A stretch of DNA of 64,000 nt. Source: Pseudomonas frederiksbergensis (GTDB lineage: Bacteria; Pseudomonadota; Gammaproteobacteria; Pseudomonadales; Pseudomonadaceae). Below are positions 18,138 to 26,104 of this stretch, one piece after another (positions within the stretch are counted from its first letter, which is position 1; every line of letters starts with the position of its first letter). The notes under the pieces were generated by a model. It was not told where the DNA came from, searched no databases, and was given only the letters and a program-made list of their open reading frames with translations. The translations under genes and the position numbers were made by a program. Location: NCBI RefSeq assembly GCF_035751725.1, contig NZ_CP142104.1, forward strand, positions 1,860,001 through 1,924,000. Reading direction: 5' to 3'.

Positions 18138-18889
18138 CAGGCTGCGCTCCCGTTCGTGCGTGGGTGGGTGGAAAACAGCGTCAGCAGCCGCTCCGGGGTC
18201 AGGGTCTGGCGTGGCGGGCCGTCGAACAGTACCCGGCGATTCAGGCCGGTGACCCGATCGGCCAGGCGTCCGACGGCTTCCAGGTCATGTTCGATCCACA
18301 GCACGGTAATCCCGGCCTGGCGCCAGTCCTGCAACAACCGTTCGAATACCCGGATGCCGGCCTCGTCGAGGGCTGACATCGGCTCGTCGAGCACCAGCAA
18401 TTGCGGCGAAGGAATCAAGCCCTGGGCCAGCAATACCCGCTGGCGCTCGCCCCCGGACAGGGCGCCCATGCGCCGCTTGCGCTTGTCCTGCATGCCGACC
18501 TGTTCCAGGGCCTGGCCGATGGCGCCGGCGTAATGCTTGCTCAAGCCGAGGAAGGCCGGTCGCCGCTGACACATCGCCGCCATGAAATCATCCACCGTCA
18601 TCGGCAGGCCCCGGTCGAATTCCAGTGCCTGGGGCACGTAGCCGATCACCCCGGGTTCGCCCGGCCATTGCAAGCTCAGGCGTCCCTGGTGTGGCATTTG
18701 TCCGAGCAAGGTCTTGATCAGCGAACTCTTGCCGCCGCCGTTAGGGCCTACCAGGGCGTGGACGCTGCCGGGTTTCACCTGGAAACACACTTGGTCGAGG
18801 ATCGTGGTGCGCCCCAGCTCAAGGCTGATGTCGGCGAATTCGATCAACGGGCCGGATTGTTGCTGGATAAGGGTTTCCTGCACCGTCAT
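18137..18889 (-). CDS. fpvD: ABC transporter ATPase, iron import after pyoverdine release
   Basis: A 250-residue ABC ATPase. Walker A is GPNGGGKSSLIK (about residues 52-63), the signature is LSGGERQRVLLAQ and Walker B is LLVLDEPMSALDE, followed by the switch His in WIEHDLEAVG. The family is the metal/zinc importer group (ZnuC-like). It overlaps both neighbours by a few bases, so FpvC, FpvD and FpvE are made together. Confidence 0.9.
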   Translation of the reverse strand: MTVQETLIQQQSGPLIEFADISLELGRTTILDQVCFQVKPGSVHALVGPNGGGKSSLIKTLLGQMPHQGRLSLQWPGEPGVIGYVPQALEFDRGLPMTVDDFMAAMCQRRPAFLGLSKHYAGAIGQALEQVGMQDKRKRRMGALSGGERQRVLLAQGLIPSPQLLVLDEPMSALDEAGIRVFERLLQDWRQAGITVLWIEHDLEAVGRLADRVTGLNRRVLFDGPPRQTLTPERLLTLFSTHPRTNGSAA

Positions 18890-19815
18890 GCGCCGGACTC
18901 CTGGATCGCCCGGACCACGGTGTCGAGGTTGCCGGTCATCTCCTTTTCGTATTTCTCGGCGCTGTATTCACCGTAGGAAATGTGCGAAAGCGGGTACAGC
19001 TTTACGCCCGATTCACGCTGGATGGTGTCGACGTAGGTGGACGGAAAATCCATCTCCGAGAAGATCACTTTCACATCCAGTTCACGCAGTTGGTCGATGG
19101 TTTTTTTCAGCTGGCTGGGACTCGGCTCGATGCCATGGGCCGGCTCGACCACGGCGGTCACTTCCAGGCCGAATTCGCGCAGCAGGTAATCGTAGGCGGC
19201 ATGTACGGTGGCGACCCGCAGCTCGGCATTCGGCGCCTGGGTCAGCTTGGCCAGGGCATCGGCGCGCATCTGCCGCAGGCGCTTGCCGTAGGCGCGGGCG
19301 TTTTGTGTATAGGTCTTGGCGTTGTCCGGGTCGAGCTTGCCCAGCTCCCGGGCGATGTTGTTGACCTGGGCAATGGACGCGCTGATGGACAGGAACGTAT
19401 GCGGGTTGACGACTTTGCCCGCGCCCCGGGCGGCAGTGCCGGTGGCGGCCAGCAGGGGCACGTTTTCGTTGGCTTCGATGACCTTCACGTCCGGGGTTTC
19501 GCTGGCGGCGATCATGCGGTCGGCGAAATCGTCGTGGCCGACGCCGTTGAGCACGATCACATCCAGGCCGCTGATGCGCTTGATGTCCTCGGCCCGAGGT
19601 TCATAGGCGTGAGGATTGAACCCGGCCGGGATCAACGGCACGACCTCGGCCTTGTCGCCGACGATGTTGGCCACGTAGCTGTAATACGGGTGCAAGGTGA
19701 TACCGATGCGCAGGCGATTGGGCGCTTCGGCGCTGGCCAGCGGGGCGAGCAGGCAGGCCAGCAGGCCAATCACCAGCAGGCGCAGGAATGGGCGACGTGG
19801 AGATGCGATAGACAT
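18886..19815 (-). CDS. fpvC: Periplasmic metal/siderophore-binding protein
   Basis: A 309-residue cluster A-I (ZnuA/TroA-type) binding protein with an Arg-containing signal peptide (MSIASPRRPFLRLLVIGLL...). Candidate metal ligands occur in ITLHPYYSY, NGVGHDDF, VNPHTFLS and VVEPAHGIEPS, so unlike FpvF it keeps several His residues. ATG at 19815 is preferred over the upstream TTG at 19821. It overlaps fpvD (ATGA) and follows fpvK by 36 bp. In P. aeruginosa FpvC is described as a periplasmic metal-binding protein of the pyoverdine iron-release complex. Confidence 0.87.
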   Translation of the reverse strand: MSIASPRRPFLRLLVIGLLACLLAPLASAEAPNRLRIGITLHPYYSYVANIVGDKAEVVPLIPAGFNPHAYEPRAEDIKRISGLDVIVLNGVGHDDFADRMIAASETPDVKVIEANENVPLLAATGTAARGAGKVVNPHTFLSISASIAQVNNIARELGKLDPDNAKTYTQNARAYGKRLRQMRADALAKLTQAPNAELRVATVHAAYDYLLREFGLEVTAVVEPAHGIEPSPSQLKKTIDQLRELDVKVIFSEMDFPSTYVDTIQRESGVKLYPLSHISYGEYSAEKYEKEMTGNLDTVVRAIQESGA

Positions 19816-19851
19816 GGGCAAGCGGTCTTCTCTTGAATGAGGGGCGTTGGG

Positions 19852-20427
19852 TCAATGCCGGTGCTGGCGAGTCACGCCGGCATCGAACTGCGCGACGATC
19901 TGCTGCCAACCGGCGACGGACAGGGCTGCGTCGTCGGATGCGGCAGGAGCGGTCGCAGGTTGGCTGCGGTTGAGCCAGATGTCCGGGGGCGCGTCGGGCG
20001 ATTCGCTGATGCGCATCAGAAAGGAGCCGGCGACGGAAGGGTTGGCGCTGGCGCCAAAGTAGGCGTCGTCGCCCAGTAGTTGCCAGGCGTGGCCGCCGCG
20101 ACTGACAGAGCTGGCATCCTGGGCGAACGGGGCAAAGCCTTCGTCCGCCAACGCTTGGGGGGCGGGAAGGGCTGGCTCGCTTTCGCGCAGGATGCGGATC
20201 TCGTCCAGCGTGACCCGCAGGTCGGCGTAGATCCCTTGCTCGGCGGCGCTGAGGTCGCGACGGGCATCCAACTGGTTGCTTTCCAGGTGGGCGACCTCCT
20301 GGGTTTCGCCGTGCCAGGCCACCACTGACCCGGCCCCCAACACGATGATCAGGCACAACAGCAGGACATAAAGGGTTTCATGGCCGGCGCCGGCGGGGCG
20401 GACAACCTGGAGGGTCGGTGTGCTCAT
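19852..20427 (-). CDS. fpvK: FpvK-like inner-membrane protein of the iron-release complex (DUF6162 family)
   Basis: A 191-residue protein with one N-terminal membrane helix (ETLYVLLLCLIIVLGAGSVVAW, about residues 15-37) and a periplasmic remainder rich in Glu/Ala helices. It has no known catalytic motif. ATG at 20427 overlaps the preceding stop (ATGA). Its identity rests on position, size and topology in the fpvGHJK gene set; database annotation for such proteins is usually a DUF. Confidence 0.75.
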   Translation of the reverse strand: MSTPTLQVVRPAGAGHETLYVLLLCLIIVLGAGSVVAWHGETQEVAHLESNQLDARRDLSAAEQGIYADLRVTLDEIRILRESEPALPAPQALADEGFAPFAQDASSVSRGGHAWQLLGDDAYFGASANPSVAGSFLMRISESPDAPPDIWLNRSQPATAPAASDDAALSVAGWQQIVAQFDAGVTRQHRH

Positions 20428-20750
20428 GGGGCCTCGATGTCGGCTTGGTCGATTTCCACGACGTGGCCGGGGCCGGCGTCGAAGAGGACGTAGAATTCGG
20501 TGCTCGGTTTCTTGAAGGTCAGCGTTGAGTCGGCGCCGAGCTTGCCAGGGACCAGGATGGTTTCGTCGTAGCCAATCACATCCAGCGTCACCCCGGGGGC
20601 ACCACTGCCGTCGGAAAAACCACCGGTGCATTGGATCTGTTCGGCGTCGATGGCCTTGCACTCGCACATAGGGTTGTGAGCCAGTGCGCTGGTGCTCAAG
20701 CCTGCGCACAGCAGCAGCGCCAGGCTGTTGAGAGAGGCGCGGAAGGTCAT
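20424..20750 (-). CDS. fpvJ: Small secreted protein FpvJ
   Basis: A 108-residue protein with a signal peptide (MTFRASLNSLALLLCAGLSTSALA). The mature part begins HNPMCECKAIDAEQIQC, three cysteines that could form a disulfide or bind metal, followed by a short beta-rich domain. It overlaps both neighbours by 4 bp. In P. aeruginosa FpvJ is a periplasmic partner of the reductase FpvG; the assignment here is by synteny. Confidence 0.75.
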   Translation of the reverse strand: MTFRASLNSLALLLCAGLSTSALAHNPMCECKAIDAEQIQCTGGFSDGSGAPGVTLDVIGYDETILVPGKLGADSTLTFKKPSTEFYVLFDAGPGHVVEIDQADIEAP

Positions 20751-21289
20751 GGTTGGGCTCCTTGGGTTTTCAGCCAGGCGACAGTGGCCGGGGAGGCCTG
20801 GTTCAGGGGGATGGAGGCTTGATGCATCGAGCCGTCCCAGCCTTCGAGGGTGATCCAGAGCTCGGCGTCTGGCTGGGTCTTCTTGGGCACCGGCAGCATG
20901 GCGCCCATGCGATAGGGCGAGCCGAAGAAAATCACCCCGGCGGCCCGCAGGCTGCGAGGCTTGCCGATGCGCAGGTAGGTGGCTTTCACCTGGCTGATGC
21001 AGCGTTGGCACAAAGCGGCATTGAAGTGCTTCATGGGGCCGGCGGGGCCCTGGGTACGAGGGGCTTCGTTGCGAAATTCCGCCAGGTGCAGGCTCCACGG
21101 ACCCACCTGGATCTCGCCGACTTCCCGCTCGCCGAGCCCTCCGTCGCCTCGGAACAACGCCGCTTCCGACAGGTACTTGGGCATGAAGCCCAGGGGAATC
21201 AGCAGCAACAGCACATTGAGATGGAAGCGCCATTTATGCCAGAACCGGCCCAGGCGTGCAGATGATATGGTTGTGGTGGACGGATTCAC
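20747..21289 (-). CDS. fpvH: Membrane-anchored protein FpvH
   Basis: A 180-residue protein with one N-terminal membrane helix (FHLNVLLLLIPLGFMPKYL, about residues 22-40) and a periplasmic domain with a CQRC pair (about residues 93-96) that could be redox- or metal-active. The start is GTG, overlapping the fpvG stop (GTGA); no ATG occurs before residue 36. Databases often label this family 'thiamine pyrophosphate-binding', for which I see no basis. Assigned by synteny to FpvH. Confidence 0.75.
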   Translation of the reverse strand: MNPSTTTISSARLGRFWHKWRFHLNVLLLLIPLGFMPKYLSEAALFRGDGGLGEREVGEIQVGPWSLHLAEFRNEAPRTQGPAGPMKHFNAALCQRCISQVKATYLRIGKPRSLRAAGVIFFGSPYRMGAMLPVPKKTQPDAELWITLEGWDGSMHQASIPLNQASPATVAWLKTQGAQP

Positions 21290-22500
21290 AGGTTGCCCTC
21301 CGGCGAGTCACGGTGGAGGGAGGGTTGCAATGGCGATGCGATACGAGCAGGCCGGGCAGGTTTCTGGCTGCGCTTGACGGCGTTGGCAGTGGCCAAGGCC
21401 GTGCGTTTGGTCCAGATCAACAATCCGCTGAGGACCATCATGCTCAGGACCAGGCCGAAGAAAAACCAGATGAGCTTGATCCAGAGGCCGCCGAAGTCCC
21501 CGGTATGCAACGGCCGCATGGATTCGGTGACGAACTCCAGGGCCGTCCGGTCCGACAACAATCGCGAGGCGTCTACCTCGCCGTTGTAGGGATTGATGGT
21601 TGCGGTCTGGAACATCAATGGATACCAGCCCCGTCCGCCGATTTCGAGGTGGCTGTAGGCGTTGCCGGGCAAACTGACGAAGCTCGCCTCCAGTCCCGGG
21701 ATCTGTTGCCGGGCGATCTCGATGGCCCGGTCCAGGTTCAATTGCGGGGGAGCGGTACCATCGGCCGACAGCGGAACGCTTTCACGGGCCACGACCGGGA
21801 CGACGGGCGCGCTGGAAATGGAGATCCCGTTGTCGGCCAGTGTGGCTTCGATCAGAAACCAAGTGCCGGTCACGGAAATGACCGCGATGAACCAGATCGA
21901 CCAAATGCCACTGAGCCGATGCAAATCGCCCCAGAAAATCCGCGCGCCGTGGCGGATACGCAAGGTCGGGCGCAGGAAACCTTTCCAGAAGCGTTTGTAG
22001 ACGACGAGGCCGGTTACCAGTGAGGCGAGCATCGGCAGGCCGAGGAAAGACACCAGGTACCAGCCCCAGCTGTAGCCGTTGGTGAACGGCACCAGCCACC
22101 AGCCATGCAAGGCGCGGGTAAAGCCCCGGAAATTGAACGCCGGAGCCGATCCCTGGATGACACCGCTGTAAGGGTTGACGTAGACGGTGTCCGGGCGCCC
22201 GTCGGGATACGTGACCTTGGCTTCCAGGGCAAAATGCGATTCATCCGGACGCACGATACTTTGCACCTGGGTCAGCGGCTGGGCTTGCTTGATGGCAGCC
22301 CTGACCTGATCGTAGCTAAGCAATGTGGCGTCATCGCTGGGCTTGCTGGCGCGCATCTCAGGGTTCGCCAGCCAGACGATCTCCTGGCTGACCACCGCCA
22401 GGGTGCCGGTGACACAGACGATCAAAACGAAAAACCAGATGGGCAGCGCCAACCAGCTATGGACGAGAAACCAGAGTTTGGAGCGGGACTTTTTCGACAT
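21286..22500 (-). CDS. fpvG: PepSY-type inner-membrane ferri-pyoverdine reductase
   Basis: A 404-residue PepSY-associated membrane protein with four helices (about residues 8-38, 135-160, 185-212 and 350-375) and two periplasmic PepSY-like regions. Histidines placed to bind heme lie in LVHSWLALP, TRALHGWW and GDLHRLSGIW. In P. aeruginosa FpvG reduces iron in ferri-pyoverdine in the periplasm so that the siderophore is freed and recycled. It is the first gene of the eight-gene operon, 191 bp downstream of soxR. Confidence 0.87.
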   Translation of the reverse strand: MSKKSRSKLWFLVHSWLALPIWFFVLIVCVTGTLAVVSQEIVWLANPEMRASKPSDDATLLSYDQVRAAIKQAQPLTQVQSIVRPDESHFALEAKVTYPDGRPDTVYVNPYSGVIQGSAPAFNFRGFTRALHGWWLVPFTNGYSWGWYLVSFLGLPMLASLVTGLVVYKRFWKGFLRPTLRIRHGARIFWGDLHRLSGIWSIWFIAVISVTGTWFLIEATLADNGISISSAPVVPVVARESVPLSADGTAPPQLNLDRAIEIARQQIPGLEASFVSLPGNAYSHLEIGGRGWYPLMFQTATINPYNGEVDASRLLSDRTALEFVTESMRPLHTGDFGGLWIKLIWFFFGLVLSMMVLSGLLIWTKRTALATANAVKRSQKPARPARIASPLQPSLHRDSPEGNL

Positions 22501-22609
22501 GATTGAACGTCTTGATTCGATGAAAGGTTCCGTGTCACGGGCTTCGCAACACCCTGAACCCTGGAAAGGCAGGTCGTGGCTTTTGCCGACGCGGCCTGCT
22601 GCATCTAAT

Positions 22610-22634
22610 TAAGACGAACGAGTCACTCAAATCC
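22610..22634 (-). promoter_or_regulatory. Candidate FecI/PvdS-type promoter for the fpv operon
   Basis: Read on the minus strand, CGTTCGTCTTA lies about 110 bp before fpvG, with GGATTT upstream of it. CGT-containing -10 elements mark promoters of iron-starvation ECF sigma factors in Pseudomonas. The -35 match is weak and no clear Fur box was found. Confidence 0.3.
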
Positions 22635-22691
22635 TGAAGGGAAAGATGAAAGAAAATGTTTCGCGTTAGCGATAAGCATCGAGTGTCTTCT

Positions 22692-23183
22692 TCAGTCCGG
22701 GGCGTAAATCTCCCTCGCCACGGGCTCGCCCAACAAATGTGCCCCTGGCCCTCGCTTGCCCAGTACGTCGCCCTGATTACGCAACGGGCAATTTTCCATC
22801 GAGAGGCAACCGCAGCCGATACAGCCGTTCAGCCGATCACGCAGGGCGATGAGTTGATTGATGCGCTCATCCAGATTTCGACTCCACTGCTCTGACAAGG
22901 TTTTCCAGTCGGCCGCGGTCGGGGCACGATTGTCCGGTAGGTTTTGCAGTGCCTCGCCAATCTCAGCCAGGGGAATACCCAGGCGTTGTGCGACTTTGAT
23001 CAGCGCCACCCGCCGTAGCACTTCCCTGGGGTAGCGACGCTGATTGCCCTGGTTGCGGGTGCTTTTGATCAGCCCCTTGGTTTCATAGAAGTGCAGCGCG
23101 GTGACCGCCACGCCGCTGCGAGCGGCGACTTGGCCGACGGTGAGCTCTTTGTGGACATTGATAGGCTTTTTCACTTCAATCAC
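22692..23183 (-). CDS. soxR: Redox-sensitive MerR-family activator SoxR
   Basis: 163 residues with a MerR winged helix ([24 protein letters not shown], split between helix-turn-helix and wing), a dimerisation helix and the [12 protein letters not shown] motif whose four cysteines hold the [2Fe-2S] cluster oxidised by redox-cycling compounds. GTG at 23183 has AAGG 7 bp upstream. Divergent from a monooxygenase gene, with a SoxR box between, as for P. aeruginosa soxR and PA2274. Confidence 0.95.
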   Translation of the reverse strand: MIEVKKPINVHKELTVGQVAARSGVAVTALHFYETKGLIKSTRNQGNQRRYPREVLRRVALIKVAQRLGIPLAEIGEALQNLPDNRAPTAADWKTLSEQWSRNLDERINQLIALRDRLNGCIGCGCLSMENCPLRNQGDVLGKRGPGAHLLGEPVAREIYAPD

Positions 23184-23186
23184 CGC

Positions 23187-23217
23187 TTGACCTTGACTTA
23201 ACTAGAGGTTTTACCCT
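23187..23217 (+). promoter_or_regulatory. SoxR box in a 19-bp-spaced promoter
   Basis: TTGACC (23187-23192) and a poor -10 (23212-23217) are separated by 19 bp, the overlong spacer that SoxR corrects. Between them is the dyad-like ACCTTGACTTAACTAGAGGT (23190-23209), whose outer arms ACCT/AGGT match the Pseudomonas SoxR box. Confidence 0.75.
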
Positions 23218-23267
23218 GCAGGCCTTCGGATCGCAAGATTCGCCTTATTTCAATGGGGGGACCTTCC

Positions 23268-23681
23268 ATGCAATCGCCAACCAACGAGCGCAGCTTCACA
23301 CAGTTGATTGAGTTCGATATCGAGCCTCAATGGCTACAGGCGCTGGTGACCGCCCTGTCGGAACAGACCGAGCGCCTGGCGCGGGATTTTCCAGGCTTTC
23401 TCAGCGCCACTATCCAAGCCAGCGAGGACGGAAGGCGGGTGCTCAATTGCCTGCAATGGCAAACCCGCGAAGCTGGGGACGCGGCGTTTCGAAGTGTTGA
23501 ACATGGCGAGGGAAATTTCTGGCGGCTGATCCAGCAGCATCGGGCCAAAGCGGTGACGTTCGGCTCTTTCCAGGTGCTGCGCAACATCGAGCGCAGCCTG
23601 GATGATGCTCTGCATTGCCCGTGGCTCAACCAAGCGCAACGAGGAATACGAGAGGGCGATAGCCACTATCAAAAGCGTTGA
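23268..23681 (+). CDS. ABM-type monooxygenase-like protein, SoxR target
   Basis: A 137-residue protein with one antibiotic biosynthesis monooxygenase (dimeric alpha-beta barrel) domain: a strand FTQLIEFDI, then FPGFLSATIQASEDGRRVLNCLQWQ. No cofactor motif is seen, normal for this family. A purine-rich GGGGGG lies before ATG 23268. Divergent from soxR and preceded by a SoxR-type promoter, it parallels P. aeruginosa PA2274, a known SoxR regulon member. The substrate is unknown; a quinone or phenazine-like redox compound is a guess. Confidence 0.85.
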   Translation: MQSPTNERSFTQLIEFDIEPQWLQALVTALSEQTERLARDFPGFLSATIQASEDGRRVLNCLQWQTREAGDAAFRSVEHGEGNFWRLIQQHRAKAVTFGSFQVLRNIERSLDDALHCPWLNQAQRGIREGDSHYQKR

Positions 23682-23749
23682 TTTCTGCCGTTGCGTGCCG
23701 GCGGGTAGCCTTTGTTCATCGCCCCACTAAAGAACATTGGACGCCCGCC

Positions 23750-24016
23750 ATGAATCGTATCCTTGCTGTCTTGCTGCTGTTGACCGTCACCGTGTTGAGC
23801 GGTTGCGCCTCGTCCTCTCCGGAGCTGCGTCCCTATACCGCCGAGGAAACCCGCGAGCTGGCCCTCGAAGCGTTGAATCGCCGGGGTCTTTCGTTCGAGG
23901 AGTATCACGCCAAGAAAGCCGAATTGCTCGGCACATCGCAGAAGAACGTCGGCTTCGATGAGCGTGGCGAAATGAATGCCGAGCGGACCGTCCAATTGCC
24001 TGGCCGGCCAGGCTGA
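23750..24016 (+). CDS. Small lipoprotein of unknown function
   Basis: An 88-residue protein with a lipoprotein signal (MNRILAVLLLLTVTVLSGC; lipobox LSGC at residues 16-19). The mature part is charged and helical with an EEYHAKKAELLG segment. The second mature residue is not Asp, so outer-membrane sorting is expected. No family recognised. It lies 69 bp after the monooxygenase gene and may be read from the same transcript. Confidence 0.75.
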   Translation: MNRILAVLLLLTVTVLSGCASSSPELRPYTAEETRELALEALNRRGLSFEEYHAKKAELLGTSQKNVGFDERGEMNAERTVQLPGRPG

Positions 24017-24115
24017 AAGACTGTACCGCTCGAAGTTTTGCCTAACTGTCCATGGGCGGGCGCCGGGACGTGGGGTAGGGTCATCACCTGACTGCCCCCG
24101 ACGGATTGACGTGCC

Positions 24116-24730
24116 ATGACCCTCTCGCTTGACCTTCTGCTGGGCTTCGCCCTGTTTGCCCTGGTGACCTCGATCACACCAGGCCCCAACAACACGATGT
24201 TGCTGGCCTCGGGTGTCAATTTTGGTTTCAACCGTACCATCCCTCACATGCTGGGTATCACCTGTGGCTTTTTTTCCCTGGTGCTGGCGGTGGGCCTCGG
24301 CCTGGGCGCGGTGTTCCAGACGTATCCATTGCTCTACACCCTGTTGCGCTATGTCGGCGCGGCATACCTGATCTATCTGGCATGGAAAATTGCGCATTCC
24401 GGCCCCGTCTCGGACAACGCTGCAGGCGACAACAAGCCGATCAGTTATTGGGGCGCGGCGGCGTTTCAATGGGTCAATCCCAAGGCCTGGATCATGGCCA
24501 TCGGTGCAATCAGCACCTATACACCACTGCAAGGCTATTTTTTCAACGTGGTGGTCATCGCGGCGGTGTTTGCCTTGATCAATCTGCCAAGCGTCAGCCT
24601 GTGGGTGGTATGCGGCAGCCTGCTGCGCAATTTGTTGCGTGATCGTCGGTGGCTGCGCCTGTTCAACTGGGGCATGGCGCTGCTGTTGGTCGCGTCGCTG
24701 TATCCGTTGTTGCTCGAAAGCATGAGTTGA
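24116..24730 (+). CDS. LysE/RhtB-family amino-acid exporter
   Basis: A 204-residue membrane protein with six hydrophobic segments. The family motif TSITPGPNNTMLLASGVNFG is near residue 18, and WVNPKAWIMAIGAI near residue 118. This is the LysE/RhtB translocator family that exports amino acids such as homoserine, threonine or leucine; the substrate cannot be told from sequence. It appears monocistronic. Confidence 0.9.
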   Translation: MTLSLDLLLGFALFALVTSITPGPNNTMLLASGVNFGFNRTIPHMLGITCGFFSLVLAVGLGLGAVFQTYPLLYTLLRYVGAAYLIYLAWKIAHSGPVSDNAAGDNKPISYWGAAAFQWVNPKAWIMAIGAISTYTPLQGYFFNVVVIAAVFALINLPSVSLWVVCGSLLRNLLRDRRWLRLFNWGMALLLVASLYPLLLESMS

Positions 24731-24891
24731 TGGCTGAGCTTCGACGCGATGCCTGCTAAGCTCGCTGTTCCAGGAGCGTTCCTACGCACTTTTAAATGAA
24801 GTCCGACTTCTTTAAGGTCTTGATCAGGTAAAGCTTGTCTCGAACCCAACGAGGGCACCCTGGTCCCGGAACCGGCTCTGCGAGTTTCCTT

Positions 24892-26046
24892 ATGAATAAG
24901 CGTCCTTTGTATTTTGATTACGCGGCCACCACGCCGGTGGATGAGCGGGTGATCCAGGTCATGGTCCAATGCCTGGGTTTTGACGGCAATTTTGGCAACC
25001 CTGCCTCCAGCTCCCATGCGTTCGGCCAGGAGGCACGACGTGCCGTGGAGCAGGCGCGGGAACAAGTGGCCCGTTTGGTTGGCGCTCAAGCCGATCAGAT
25101 CGTCTGGACTTCAGGTGCCACCGAATCCAATAACCTGGCCCTGAAGGGGGTGGCCCAGGCGCGCGGTGCGCGTGGGCACGTGATCACCAGCTTGATCGAG
25201 CATAAAGCAGTTCTTGATACGGTCCGGCAGCTTGAAGAGGGCGGTGTCGCGGTGACTTGGCTGGCGCCGGGAACCGATGGCCTGATCAATCCGCAATCTG
25301 TCCGCGAGGCGTTGCGCGAGGACACGTTCCTAGTGTCGTTGATGCTGGTGAACAATGAGCTGGGGACCGTCAACGACGCCGTCGCCATCGGTGAGATCGT
25401 TCGAGAGCACGGCGCGCTGTTTCACATGGACGCCGCCCAGGGCGCGGGGAAGATGAGCATCGACCTGGCCCGTTGGCCGGTGGATCTGATGTCTTTTTCT
25501 GCACACAAGATCTACGGTCCCAAGGGCATCGGCGCGCTTTACGTCGGCGATCGTGCACGGCCACGGGTGTCGGCGCAGATCCATGGCGGAGGCCATGAAG
25601 GTGGCTTGCGCTCCGGTACATTGGCGACCCATCAGATTGTGGCCATGGGAACGGCGTTCGAACTGGCGTCGCAGTCATTTGACGAGGAGCTCGCCAAGAT
25701 CGATCAATTGCGCAATCGTTTGCTTGAGCCGCTGTTGACGTTGCCCGGCGTATGTATGAATGGCAGCCCGAGTTGCCGAATCCCTCATACGCTGAGCTTG
25801 ACGTTCAATGAAGGCGAGTTCAACCCGGCGACGTTGGGCTCCTCGATTGCGTTTTCCGCGACGTCGGCCTGCAACTCGGCGCAAAACACCCCATCCCATG
25901 TCCTGCTGGCCCTGGGGCACGATGCACGTGCGGCCGGGCGGACCATTCGCTTGAGCCTGGGGCGTTTCACCAGCGAGCAGGACATTGACGAGGCGGTGCG
26001 GTTGATCAAGTCCGCCTGCGCCGCTGCCCCGGCATTTTGGGTGTAA
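24892..26046 (+). CDS. Cysteine desulfurase family protein (NifS/IscS-like)
   Basis: A 384-residue PLP-dependent class V aminotransferase-fold enzyme. The PLP lysine is in SFSAHKIYGPKG (about residue 203), preceded by FHMDAAQGAGK, and a candidate catalytic cysteine is in FSATSACNSAQNTPS (about residue 325). The loop differs from the ACTSA of IscS, so this is a paralog of the housekeeping enzyme. No iscU or other cluster-assembly gene is next to it. ATG at 24892 matches the family start (YFDYAATTPVD). Confidence 0.88.
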   Translation: MNKRPLYFDYAATTPVDERVIQVMVQCLGFDGNFGNPASSSHAFGQEARRAVEQAREQVARLVGAQADQIVWTSGATESNNLALKGVAQARGARGHVITSLIEHKAVLDTVRQLEEGGVAVTWLAPGTDGLINPQSVREALREDTFLVSLMLVNNELGTVNDAVAIGEIVREHGALFHMDAAQGAGKMSIDLARWPVDLMSFSAHKIYGPKGIGALYVGDRARPRVSAQIHGGGHEGGLRSGTLATHQIVAMGTAFELASQSFDEELAKIDQLRNRLLEPLLTLPGVCMNGSPSCRIPHTLSLTFNEGEFNPATLGSSIAFSATSACNSAQNTPSHVLLALGHDARAAGRTIRLSLGRFTSEQDIDEAVRLIKSACAAAPAFWV

Positions 26047-26104
26047 CCCTTGAGCCGAACACGTTCGGCGTACGAACAATAAAATTGAATTAGCAGGAGT
26101 GATG

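Noticed and set aside
16344..19815. Calling the ABC genes a ZnuABC zinc transporter
   Set aside because: Two different binding proteins, the PepSY reductase and the exact eight-gene order point to fpvGHJKCDEF; no Zur box was found upstream.
22640..22690. A possible Fur box in the soxR-fpvG gap
   Set aside because: AT-rich stretches occur, but none gives an acceptable match to GATAATGATAATCATTATC by eye.
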